Assembly (NCBI RefSeq): GCF_030362935.1
Contig: NZ_JAUCDY010000007.1
Span: 1-64,000, forward strand
From: Thiopseudomonas acetoxidans
GTDB lineage: Bacteria > Pseudomonadota > Gammaproteobacteria > Pseudomonadales > Pseudomonadaceae
Direction: 5' to 3'
DNA length: 64,000 nucleotides
Part shown: piece after piece, positions 44,413 through 52,215 of the stretch
How positions within the stretch are numbered: the first letter of the stretch is position 1
Layout: each line of letters opens with the position of its first letter
Notes under the pieces: model-generated
The model's input: only the letters and a program-made list of their open reading frames with translations
Databases searched by the model: none
Told to the model about the DNA's origin: nothing
Program-made: the position numbers and the translations under genes

Positions 44413-45177
44413 TTAATCGTAAAGCTGCTTCTTCTTCCACTCATCGCTTTGTTCCGAATCTACGGCGCCGGAAAGCTCACTTCCACTCGATGTCGTGGCC
44501 TGCGTCTGTTCCAGCACAAGTTTGGCGGCTTGAGCCAACAACTGCTCGAACTGGCCAAGCTGTTGCGTAAATTGAGGGGCTGTCTGTCGCTTTAACAGTT
44601 TAACCGCACGCTCATAAGCCAGTCGCGCTTGACGCGACTGTCCTTGCTGCATAAAACGTTGACCCGAAACACGAAAATAATCCAAATAAAGATTAATCAG
44701 TTGCATCTGGATATGAGCTACCGCTGGTTTTAATTGCTCCACAGGCACTAGCTTTTCTTCGGTAGCACGCACGAGCTGTGTTTGCAGGCTTTCTAACTGA
44801 AAGCGTATTTCCTTGACCTGCTCTTCAGTTTGCACACTAACTTCAGGATTACCTATTGCATATTGCTCGCCTTGCTCTAAGCGCTCTTTAAGCAGCAATT
44901 TGCGACCTTGCATCCTTTTGTTCTGCGCATCATTAGCCAAAACCCCTTCAACAAAATGGAGCTCCAACTTATGCAGTAGCTGCTTGAGCGCTACCGTCAA
45001 GAACTGTTTTGGTAAGGATTCTGATAGAGCTTCAATTCGTTGTTGACGCTCAGACTGTTCAGCTTTTTTACGCGCTTTTTCAAGCTTGTTTTTTTCAACG
45101 GAGTTATTTAGATAACCTACTAGCAGCAAAGCAACAATCCCGCCAAGGATAAGTACGATAATTGTCACGGAAGACAT
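44413..45177 (-). CDS. Membrane-anchored coiled-coil protein, unknown
   Basis: A 254-residue protein that I do not recognise. A single N-terminal membrane helix (about 4-24, VTIIVLILGGIVALLLVGYL) is followed by a long helical, charged region rich in Glu, Lys and Gln (about 28-230). No catalytic motif is visible. It should be anchored in the inner membrane with the coiled coil in the cytoplasm. The C-terminus is acidic and Ser-rich. It stands alone, about 100 bases from the MerR-type gene. Confidence 0.78.
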   Translation of the reverse strand: MSSVTIIVLILGGIVALLLVGYLNNSVEKNKLEKARKKAEQSERQQRIEALSESLPKQFLTVALKQLLHKLELHFVEGVLANDAQNKRMQGRKLLLKERLEQGEQYAIGNPEVSVQTEEQVKEIRFQLESLQTQLVRATEEKLVPVEQLKPAVAHIQMQLINLYLDYFRVSGQRFMQQGQSRQARLAYERAVKLLKRQTAPQFTQQLGQFEQLLAQAAKLVLEQTQATTSSGSELSGAVDSEQSDEWKKKQLYD

Positions 45178-45282
45178 ACAAAGCCCCTTACCTGTTGACT
45201 GCTAAAAAACTAGCTGGAAATTACTGTGGTTTTAATTATTTTTATACTGTGTTTGCACTGTTGTTGCGAGTAACTCTCTGAT

Positions 45283-45639
45283 TCAGTTAGATAGCAACTT
45301 TGATACTTCTTCCAGCTCTGTGATCATCTGCCGAATAACTTGCTTATAGCGGGTGTTCTCTTCGCCAGACTGCTCACCATTGAGTTTCTGGCGTGCGCCA
45401 CCAATGGTAAAACCTTCTTCATAGAGCAAGCTGCGAATTTGGCGAATCATCAGCACATCATGATGCTGATAATAACGTCTATTACCACGCCGTTTGATAG
45501 GTGCAAGCTGTTCAAACTCCTGCTCCCAATAACGCAACACGTGCGGCTTTACGGCGCACAGCTCACTTACTTCACCAATAGTGAAGTATCTTTTTGCCGG
45601 AATAGGTGGCAACTCATTATTATGACTGGCTTCCAGCAT
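45283..45639 (-). CDS. MerR-family regulator downstream of ihfA
   Basis: A 118-residue regulator. The winged-helix DNA-binding domain (about 15-85) reads YFTIGEVSELCAVKPHVLRYW then RRGNRRYYQHHDV. No metal-binding cysteine pair or effector domain follows, so it is the short, cysteine-poor MerR type found after ihfA in pseudomonads. Its start overlaps the 3' end of ihfA by 20 bases, so it is translated from the same message. Pseudomonads usually have a tRNA-Pro next to it; none is seen here. Confidence 0.9.
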   Translation of the reverse strand: MLEASHNNELPPIPAKRYFTIGEVSELCAVKPHVLRYWEQEFEQLAPIKRRGNRRYYQHHDVLMIRQIRSLLYEEGFTIGGARQKLNGEQSGEENTRYKQVIRQMITELEEVSKLLSN

Positions 45640-45922
45640 AGTCCTCTACTCGCTCTCTTAGCTTTTGTCCTGGACGGAAGGTAACAACGCGGCGGGCACT
45701 GATGGGCACTTCTTCCCCCGTTTTTGGATTACGACCGGGGCGCTGACGTTTGTCACGCAATTCAAAATTGCCAAATCCTGAAATTTTAACAGGTTCGCTA
45801 CTTTCTAAAGAGGTTCTGATTTCTTCAAAAAACAAATCAACAAGCTCTTTAGCTTCACGCTTATTAAGACCCAGCTCCATAAATAGATGCTCTGCCATAT
45901 CTGCTTTAGTCAATGTGCTCAC
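45620..45922 (-). CDS. ihfA: Integration host factor subunit alpha
   Basis: A 100-residue DNA-bending protein that pairs with IhfB and bends DNA at sigma-54 promoters, among others. MAEHLFMELGLNKREAKELVD and the DNA-clasping arm with KRQRPGRNPKTGEEVPISARRVVTF region are intact, split here at positions about 58-82. It follows pheT by 4 bases, the universal gammaproteobacterial order, and overlaps the MerR gene. Confidence 0.96.
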   Translation of the reverse strand: MSTLTKADMAEHLFMELGLNKREAKELVDLFFEEIRTSLESSEPVKISGFGNFELRDKRQRPGRNPKTGEEVPISARRVVTFRPGQKLRERVEDYAGSQS

Positions 45923-45926
45923 TGGC

Positions 45927-48308
45927 TTACGCTCTCAAAGTTGCCGAAAACTGTTGTGCGAGTGCGGTTAGCACCTGCTGTGTTGCGTCGCTTACTTCTT
46001 CGTCAGTTAGAGTGCGTGAAGGATGCTGCCACGTCAAGCCCACGGCTAAGCTTTTACGACCTTGCTCTACTCCAGCGCCTTGATAAACATCAAAAATGTG
46101 AATCTTGGCCAGCCATTTGCCAGCTGCCGCGCGCATACAATCAAGCAATTGTGCCGCCGGTACGTCAGCATCAACTACCAGCGCCAAATCACGACGCACC
46201 TCAGGAAAGCGTGATAATTCTTTAAATGTGGGCAATTTACCAGCCTCAAGCAAAGCATGTTCAAGTTCAAACATAAACACTGGCTGATCAATATCAAACT
46301 CTGTGGCTATTTGCGGGTGTAAAGCCCCTAAATAACCAACCAACTGACCATCGCGCTCAATGCGAGCGCACTGACCCGGATGAAATCCAGTGTGCTGAGC
46401 AGGCACAAAGCTAAACTCTTCCCCCGCTCCAGCAGCAGCCAAAACAGCTTCTACGTCTGCTTTAATGTCATAAAAATCAACCTTTTCTTTTCCATGCGCC
46501 CAAGCCTCAGGCAAACGCAAACCTGTGATTACGCCAGCCAACATAGATTCTTGTTTCAGCGCATCGAGCTGCCCGACAAAACGCAGCCCTGCCTCAAACA
46601 AACGAACCCGGCTTTGCTGGCGATTTAGGTTATGCGCCAAAGCCTTTAATAAACCTGGTAATAAAGAAGCGCGCATGCAGGACAGTTCTGCTGAAATCGG
46701 ATTATCTAATACCAGCGCTGGCTGCTCAGGGTGAAATAAAGCATAGCTATCAGGATCAATAAAACTGTAAGTGATGGCTTCTTGATAGCCGCGACTCGCC
46801 AATAAACGACTCAGCACAGGCACACTGGCTTGCGCCTCTGGCTGTGGTTGCGGCGCTAAACGCGCTGCAGGATAACGCACAGGCAAGCGCTCGTAACCAT
46901 ATAAGCGCCCCACTTCTTCAATCAAATCCACTTCAATGCTGATATCAAAGCGGTGACTGGGCACAGCGACTTGCCATTGCCCTGCTGCTTGCTTATCTAA
47001 CTGCAAGCCAAGCGGAGCCAGTAACTGCTCGATTTCGTTATCGGATAACTGCAAACCAAACATGCTGTTAACACGCTCTGCACGCAAGGAAACTACGGCA
47101 GGCTGCGGCAAGTGCTCAGCACTCTGCGCGATAATAACAGGCCCTGCCTCACCACCCACCATTTGCAACAACAGCTCTGTAGCACGCTGTATGGCACGCT
47201 CTGCCAACTGCCAATCCACACCACGCTCAAAACGATGTGAGGCATCTGTATGCAAGCCATAAGAACGCGCTATGCCTGCAACCGCCAAGGGTGCAAAAAA
47301 TGCGCTCTCTAAAAACAAGTCTTTGGTTTTCTCTGCATTAACACCGCTATTCTCACCGCCCATCACCCCAGCAATAGCCAAGGCTTGTTGATGATCGGCG
47401 ATCACGAGCGTATCTGTATTCAGTTTGATTTCTTGTCCGTCAAGCAAAGTGATTTTTTCTGCTTGCTCGGCCATACGCACGCGAATACCGCCATTAATCT
47501 GCGCCAAATCAAAAGCATGCATGGGCTGCCCCAGCTCTAACATGACATAGTTGGTCACATCCACAGCTGGATCAATGCTGCGCACGCCGCTACGCTCTAA
47601 ACGCGTTTTCATCCATGCTGGAGTAGGCTGCGTTAAATCGACCCCGCGAATCACTCGACCCACATACCGTGGGCAGGCGTGCGGCGCTAACAACTCAATA
47701 CTGATTTGCTTATCATGGCTGGCAGGTACTGCATTAATTTCAGGAAACTGCACAGGCTGGTTATAGAGCGCACCAACTTCACGCGCTAAACCCGTTAATG
47801 ACAAGCAATCACCACGGTTCGGGGTCAGATCCACTTCGATGCACTGATCGTTGAGGTTCAAGTACTCACGAATACACTGCCCAACCGGCGCATCAGCTGC
47901 CAATTCCAACAATCCTTCGCTATCATCACTGATTTTAAGCTCATCAGCTGAACACAGCATGCCCAGCGACTCAACCCCGCGCAGTTTGGCTTTTTTAATT
48001 TTAAAATCACCCGGCAGTACGGCACCCACTTGGGCAAAAGGTACTTTTAATCCTGCACGCACATTAGGTGCACCACAGACCACCTGCACGGTATCTTTAC
48101 CATCACTGACTTGGCACACACTGAGTTTATCCGCGTCTGGATGCTGACTGACTTCAAGCACCTCGCCAACCACCACGCCAGTAAATTCGCCTGCGACTGG
48201 CTCAACAGCGTCAACTTCTAAGCCAGCCATAGAAAGGCGGGCGACTAATTCATCACGCTCGACTTTGGGCTCAACCAAACTGCGTAACCACTGCTCACTA
48301 AATTTCAT
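45927..48308 (-). CDS. pheT: Phenylalanyl-tRNA synthetase beta subunit
   Basis: A 793-residue subunit that forms an alpha2-beta2 enzyme with PheS. The N-terminal tRNA-binding OB fold has GVVVGEVLEVSQHPDADKLSVCQV (about 45-65). The editing B3/B4 region has GVMGGENSGV near 310 and HRFERGVD near 355. The C-terminal ferredoxin-like domain (HIFDVYQGAGVEQG) binds the anticodon. It lies 25 bases downstream of pheS. Confidence 0.97.
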   Translation of the reverse strand: MKFSEQWLRSLVEPKVERDELVARLSMAGLEVDAVEPVAGEFTGVVVGEVLEVSQHPDADKLSVCQVSDGKDTVQVVCGAPNVRAGLKVPFAQVGAVLPGDFKIKKAKLRGVESLGMLCSADELKISDDSEGLLELAADAPVGQCIREYLNLNDQCIEVDLTPNRGDCLSLTGLAREVGALYNQPVQFPEINAVPASHDKQISIELLAPHACPRYVGRVIRGVDLTQPTPAWMKTRLERSGVRSIDPAVDVTNYVMLELGQPMHAFDLAQINGGIRVRMAEQAEKITLLDGQEIKLNTDTLVIADHQQALAIAGVMGGENSGVNAEKTKDLFLESAFFAPLAVAGIARSYGLHTDASHRFERGVDWQLAERAIQRATELLLQMVGGEAGPVIIAQSAEHLPQPAVVSLRAERVNSMFGLQLSDNEIEQLLAPLGLQLDKQAAGQWQVAVPSHRFDISIEVDLIEEVGRLYGYERLPVRYPAARLAPQPQPEAQASVPVLSRLLASRGYQEAITYSFIDPDSYALFHPEQPALVLDNPISAELSCMRASLLPGLLKALAHNLNRQQSRVRLFEAGLRFVGQLDALKQESMLAGVITGLRLPEAWAHGKEKVDFYDIKADVEAVLAAAGAGEEFSFVPAQHTGFHPGQCARIERDGQLVGYLGALHPQIATEFDIDQPVFMFELEHALLEAGKLPTFKELSRFPEVRRDLALVVDADVPAAQLLDCMRAAAGKWLAKIHIFDVYQGAGVEQGRKSLAVGLTWQHPSRTLTDEEVSDATQQVLTALAQQFSATLRA

Positions 48309-48333
48309 ACTGTTCTCCTTAAACGATGCTCAA

Positions 48334-49350
48334 TTAACGAAACTGCGCTAAAAACCGCAGATCATTGTCGAAGAACAGGCGCAAATCATTAACGCCATAA
48401 CGCAACATGGCCAAACGCTCGACACCCATACCAAAAGCAAATCCGCTAAACTCTTCTGGCTCAATACCTGACATGCGCAACACGTTCGGATGCACCATGC
48501 CGCAACCCATCACTTCCAGCCAGCCGGTGTGCTTACACACGCGACAGCCTTCGCCATCACACATTACGCACTGCATATCCACTTCAGCTGAAGGCTCAGT
48601 AAAGGGGAAGAATGAAGGACGGAAACGCACGCCTAGATCTTTTTCAAAGAACACGCGCAAGAACTCTTCAATAGTGCCTTTAAGGTCGGCAAAACTGATG
48701 TCTTTATCAATCACCAAACCTTCGACCTGATGGAACATCGGCGAATGGGTGATATCTGAGTCGCAACGATAGACACGCCCCGGACAAATAATACGAATGG
48801 GCGGCGATTGGTTTTCCATGGTGCGCACCTGTACCGGAGAGGTATGCGTGCGTAAAACCATGCTGCCATTAAAGTAAAAGGTATCGTGCATAGCACGAGC
48901 TGGATGATGCTCAGGAATATTCAGTGCTTCAAAGTTGTGATAGTCATCCTCAACCTCAGGTCCAACTTCAACACCATAGCCAATGTGACTGAAAAAATGC
49001 TCAATGCGCTCCAACGTACGTGTCACGGGATGCAAGCCACCGGATTGCTGACCACGACCGGGCAGTGTCACATCAATGGTTTCAGCTGCTAATTTTTGGG
49101 CCAAAGCTGCACTTTCAAGGCCTGCTTTGCGCTGGGCAATAGCATCCTGCACTTGTTCTTTTGCTTGGTTAATCAAAGCCCCTGCTTTCGGACGCTCTTC
49201 GGCCGATAAGCCGCCCAGCTGTTTCATTAGCTGAGTTAACTCACCTTTTTTACCCAAATACTGCACCCGCAACTGTTCTAAAGCGGGAATATCATTGCTT
49301 GCATTAATAGCGGCCAGCGCTTGACTGACCAACTGCTGAATATTTTCCAT
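48334..49350 (-). CDS. pheS: Phenylalanyl-tRNA synthetase alpha subunit
   Basis: A 338-residue class II catalytic subunit. Motif 1/2 sequence includes LRTHTSPVQVRTM and PGRVYRCDSDITHSPMFHQVEG, and motif 3 is GFAFGMGVERLAMLRYGV. The Ala/Gly pocket that sets phenylalanine selectivity lies near GFAFG. GGAG precedes the start. No Phe-rich leader peptide (E. coli pheM type) is visible upstream. Confidence 0.97.
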   Translation of the reverse strand: MENIQQLVSQALAAINASNDIPALEQLRVQYLGKKGELTQLMKQLGGLSAEERPKAGALINQAKEQVQDAIAQRKAGLESAALAQKLAAETIDVTLPGRGQQSGGLHPVTRTLERIEHFFSHIGYGVEVGPEVEDDYHNFEALNIPEHHPARAMHDTFYFNGSMVLRTHTSPVQVRTMENQSPPIRIICPGRVYRCDSDITHSPMFHQVEGLVIDKDISFADLKGTIEEFLRVFFEKDLGVRFRPSFFPFTEPSAEVDMQCVMCDGEGCRVCKHTGWLEVMGCGMVHPNVLRMSGIEPEEFSGFAFGMGVERLAMLRYGVNDLRLFFDNDLRFLAQFR

Positions 49351-49427
49351 CGATAAACTCCAGAGAATCTTGCAAAACGCTCTGTATCTTTGCAGGATGC
49401 TCTAAAAACATTAAATAGACTGTTTTA

Positions 49428-49466
49428 ACGAAATAAGGGAAGAGCCGAGGCCCTTCCCTTATCAAA
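49428..49466 (-). terminator. Hairpin after rplT
   Basis: A 10-bp stem ATAAGGGAAG/CTTCCCTTAT lies between rplT and pheS. On the minus strand only a short T-rich tail (TTTCGTT) follows, so it may terminate partially or stabilise the 3' end of the ribosomal protein mRNA. Confidence 0.6.
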
Positions 49467-49495
49467 AGCAATAACGCTGTATTACTAAAAAAGCA

Positions 49496-49852
49496 TCAAG
49501 CTAGGCTAGCTTTGGCTTTCTCAACAATAACTGCAAATGCTGCTTTTTCGTTTACCGCTAAGTCGGCCAATACCTTACGATCAATTTCAATGGAAGCTTT
49601 TTTCAAGCCAGCAATGAAACGGCTGTAAGACAAACCGTTGATACGTGCACCAGCATTAATACGAGCAATCCACAGAGCGCGGAATTGACGCTTACGCTGA
49701 CGACGGTCACGGTATGCATACTGACCAGCTTTGATAACCGCTTGCTTGGCAATACGGAACGTACGTGAACGCGCGCCGTAGTAACCTTTAGCAAGTTTTA
49801 AAATTTTCTTGTGACGGCGACGAGCCTGAACACCACTTTTTACACGAGCCAT
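49496..49852 (-). CDS. rplT: 50S ribosomal protein L20
   Basis: A 118-residue, very basic assembly protein of the large subunit, and in E. coli the translational repressor of rpmI-rplT. It begins MARVKSGVQARRRHKKILKLAKGYYGAR and ends in the family's KAFAVIVEKAKASLA-like segment. It lies 20 bases after rpmI. Confidence 0.98.
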   Translation of the reverse strand: MARVKSGVQARRRHKKILKLAKGYYGARSRTFRIAKQAVIKAGQYAYRDRRQRKRQFRALWIARINAGARINGLSYSRFIAGLKKASIEIDRKVLADLAVNEKAAFAVIVEKAKASLA

Positions 49853-49872
49853 AACTTACTCTCTCCTACCAA

Positions 49873-50067
49873 TTAACGAACACGTAACATACGTTCAACG
49901 CTTGCAACATCTGATGGGTGTACCTGATTGGTACCTCTCAGCTGGCGCTTACGCTTGGTAGTCATCTTGGTTAAGATATGGCTTTTGAAAGCATGTTTGT
50001 GCTTAAAACCGTTTGCTGTCGCTTTGAAGCGCTTTTTAGCGCCGCTTTTTGTCTTCATCTTTGGCAT
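49873..50067 (-). CDS. rpmI: 50S ribosomal protein L35
   Basis: A 64-residue basic ribosomal protein beginning MPKMKTKSGAKKRFKATANG. The start at 50067 was chosen; an in-frame ATG five codons upstream has no support from the family. The HKHAFKSHILTKMTTKRKRQLR region is the conserved core, shown here in part. It sits between infC and rplT. Confidence 0.97.
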   Translation of the reverse strand: MPKMKTKSGAKKRFKATANGFKHKHAFKSHILTKMTTKRKRQLRGTNQVHPSDVASVERMLRVR

Positions 50068-50158
50068 GTTTGAACTCCGCATTCAAAATTAATAATACAG
50101 TAACCTTGGGGCCTGCCTATGCCCAAGCATAGCTGCTAAGCAGCTAAACCATTTGGGG

Positions 50159-50707
50159 TTACTTCTTCTTTTTGGGAGCGATGACCATTGTTAGTTGGCG
50201 TCCTTCCATCTTAGGATGCTGTTCTACGGTGCCGTACTCAATCAGGTCATTTTCAACCTGTTTTAACAGATCCATACCCAGCTCCTGGTGAGCCATCTCA
50301 CGACCGCGGAAACGCAAAGTGACCTTGGTCTTGTCCCCTTCTTCTAGGAAACGTATCAGGTTGCGTAGTTTTACCTGATAATCCCCTACGTCCGTCCCAG
50401 GACGAAACTTCACTTCTTTTACTTGAATTTGCTTTTGGTTCTTACGCGCTTGCGCTTGTTGTTTTTTCTTTTCAAACAAATGCTTGCCGTAATCCATGAT
50501 GCGGCACACAGGTGGTGCTGCATCAGGAGAAATTTCCACTAAGTCTAAGCGCGCCTCTTCAGCGGCTGCTAGTGCTTCAGCAATCGAGACGACCCCGATC
50601 TGCTCGCCCTCTGCTCCAATCAATCGGACTTCACGAGCAGTAATATTTTCATTAATCGGTGCCTTATTGGCAGAACGTCTGTCTTGTCTCATATCTCGCT
50701 TGATAAT
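50159..50707 (-). CDS. infC: Translation initiation factor IF-3 (probable ATT start)
   Basis: A factor that prevents subunit association and checks the initiator codon. With the ATT at 50707 the protein has 182 residues, the family size, and a GGAG five bases upstream. It reads IIKRDMRQDRRSANKAPINEN. The N domain has REVRLIGAEGEQIGVVSIAEA, and the C domain KFRPGTDVGDYQVKLRNL and FRGREMAHQELGMDLL. The next ATG (at codon 6, MRQDRR) would be the shorter alternative. AUU is the known autoregulated infC start in E. coli. Confidence 0.93.
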   Translation of the reverse strand: MIKRDMRQDRRSANKAPINENITAREVRLIGAEGEQIGVVSIAEALAAAEEARLDLVEISPDAAPPVCRIMDYGKHLFEKKKQQAQARKNQKQIQVKEVKFRPGTDVGDYQVKLRNLIRFLEEGDKTKVTLRFRGREMAHQELGMDLLKQVENDLIEYGTVEQHPKMEGRQLTMVIAPKKKK

Positions 50708-51084
50708 TCTCACTCCAAATTTTGGCGATTTCGCCGAAAAACATAGCAGACCTTGCTTACATTTGACTTGTTTGCAAGCCAACAGCCACTGCCATATTAC
50801 TTGTGTTGCTATCCCTTGCGCACATCAATCTGCACGAGGAACCTAATCTAAATAGAGCGCGGATTTTATATCCTATCGACTCTTTTCGCAAGTCGCTCTT
50901 TAAAAACAATCACTCACTGGCGATTCTATAGCATTAACTGGACTGATCCTACACGCATGAATCTTAGCACGCCCTACCATACTGAGGCTGCAGGATGCTA
51001 TTGATATCAGCAAACAACCGTGCTCGAATTACGAAAAACACATAAAGTAGTCTTACTACAGGTAGTTCACTATGAGGCCCTGCT
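50708..51084. other. Divergent intergenic region infC/zntB
   Basis: These 377 bases hold the infC leader, the candidate promoter at 50863-50891 facing infC, and the zntB ribosome binding site (GAGG just before 51085). A small hairpin-prone stretch (about 51047-51075, ACTACAGGTAGT) lies just upstream of zntB. No gene is readable here. Confidence 0.55.
50863..50891 (-). promoter_or_regulatory. Candidate sigma-70 promoter for infC operon
   Basis: Minus-strand TTGCGA (50891-50886), a 17-base spacer and TAAAAT (50868-50863) face infC. It would give the infC-rpmI-rplT-pheST-ihfA run a promoter independent of thrS, which is now separated from it by a plus-strand gene. Confidence 0.5.
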
Positions 51085-52071
51085 ATGCAACAACAGGAAT
51101 CCGGTCTAGTATTTGGCTTTTTACTGGACGGCAACGGCGGTGCACGACCGTTACAACGCAGCGAGTTAGCAGGCTTACAGCTCCAAGCGCAACAAAAATT
51201 GTGGCTACACTGGGATAAGGACAATCTGGATACCCAAGACTGGCTGCAGCACACTAGTCAGGTGAGCGAGCTTGAGCGACAACTGTTACTGGCTAAAGGC
51301 ACCCGCCCACGCCTGCTTGAGCATCATGACCAAACGCTGCTACTGTTTTCACGGGTGCTAGCCCGTAATTACTCGCTAGAGAACAGCGCGCTCTTATCGC
51401 TGCGTGTTTTGGTCAAAGATCAATTACTGCTTAGTTTTGCGCACGCCGATGCCTACCCTGATGCTGAACTGGAGCAAAGTTTCAAGCAAAATACAGGCCC
51501 CAGAACCACGACCGAATTGCTCACAGCAATCCTTAAAACCAGCGCTCAAGACATTGATGTTCTGGTTGAGCAGTTAGCCGATTTCATTGATACCCAGGAA
51601 GAGTCCATGGTGCAGGACATTCGCTTTCGCACCAATCAAAAGCAGATGCTACAGCTACGGCGCGATAGTGCTAACTTGCGCCGCTACCTAATTCCGATGC
51701 GAGACTTATTTAGCGTGTTACAGCGCGTACAAACAGAGGGATTTAACCACAACGTCAAGGCACAACTGGGCGAAATCCACAACAGCACTATCCGCAGTCT
51801 TGAAGAGCTGGATTTAAGTAGAGAACGTGTTGGGTTTATTTTAGAGGCCGAAAAGCGTCAGCGTGAAGAACGTAGCGGACGTACTATTTATTTACTCACC
51901 CTGATCACCGCTTTTTTCTTACCATTAAGTTTTATCACAGGCTTGCTGGGGGTTAATTTAGGCGGCATTCCGGGCGGCGAGTCTGAACTAGGCTTTATTG
52001 TGGCCTGTATTGGGCTGGGTATTTTGGCAATAGTGCAACTAGCACTCTTGCGTCTACTGCACTGGCTTTAA
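51085..52071 (+). CDS. CorA/ZntB-family metal-ion transporter
   Basis: A 328-residue inner-membrane cation channel of the CorA superfamily. The long cytoplasmic N-terminus (1-265) has the alpha/beta then helical funnel pattern (RRYLIPMRDLFSVLQRV). Two C-terminal membrane helices follow. The pore signature is GVNLGGIPG (at about 290) instead of the CorA GMN, as in the ZntB group, which transports zinc. It sits on the plus strand between thrS and infC, genes that are normally neighbours. GAGG precedes the ATG. Confidence 0.88.
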   Translation: MQQQESGLVFGFLLDGNGGARPLQRSELAGLQLQAQQKLWLHWDKDNLDTQDWLQHTSQVSELERQLLLAKGTRPRLLEHHDQTLLLFSRVLARNYSLENSALLSLRVLVKDQLLLSFAHADAYPDAELEQSFKQNTGPRTTTELLTAILKTSAQDIDVLVEQLADFIDTQEESMVQDIRFRTNQKQMLQLRRDSANLRRYLIPMRDLFSVLQRVQTEGFNHNVKAQLGEIHNSTIRSLEELDLSRERVGFILEAEKRQREERSGRTIYLLTLITAFFLPLSFITGLLGVNLGGIPGGESELGFIVACIGLGILAIVQLALLRLLHWL

Positions 52072-52156
52072 CCCAACCTGGCAGGCTTCTATAGGAATGC
52101 AATGACCGGTAGATACTCTTGCGCGATTGGTATTTTCCCGGTGTTAACGGCCATGT

Positions 52157-52193
52157 AAAAACGCCCCACTACTGTATAGCAGTGGGGCGTTTT
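52157..52193. terminator. Bidirectional terminator zntB/thrS
   Basis: A perfect 12-bp stem AAACGCCCCACT/AGTGGGGCGTTT has a 10-base loop flanked by A and T runs. It lies between the convergent zntB-like gene and thrS and can serve both. Confidence 0.95.
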
Positions 52194-52215
52194 ATTAACT
52201 ACGAGTTAAAACAAC

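Noticed and set aside
49353..49495. Possible pheM-type leader peptide and attenuator ahead of pheST
   Set aside because: The only short open frame (MFLEHPAK..) is not rich in phenylalanine, and it runs into pheS out of frame. The hairpin at 49428-49466 is closer to rplT and was kept only as its terminator.
51020..51084. A second, degenerate copy of the MITE ahead of the zntB-like gene
   Set aside because: Only the central TTACTACAGGTAGT stretch looks similar. The terminal repeats and target duplication are missing, so no copy is claimed.
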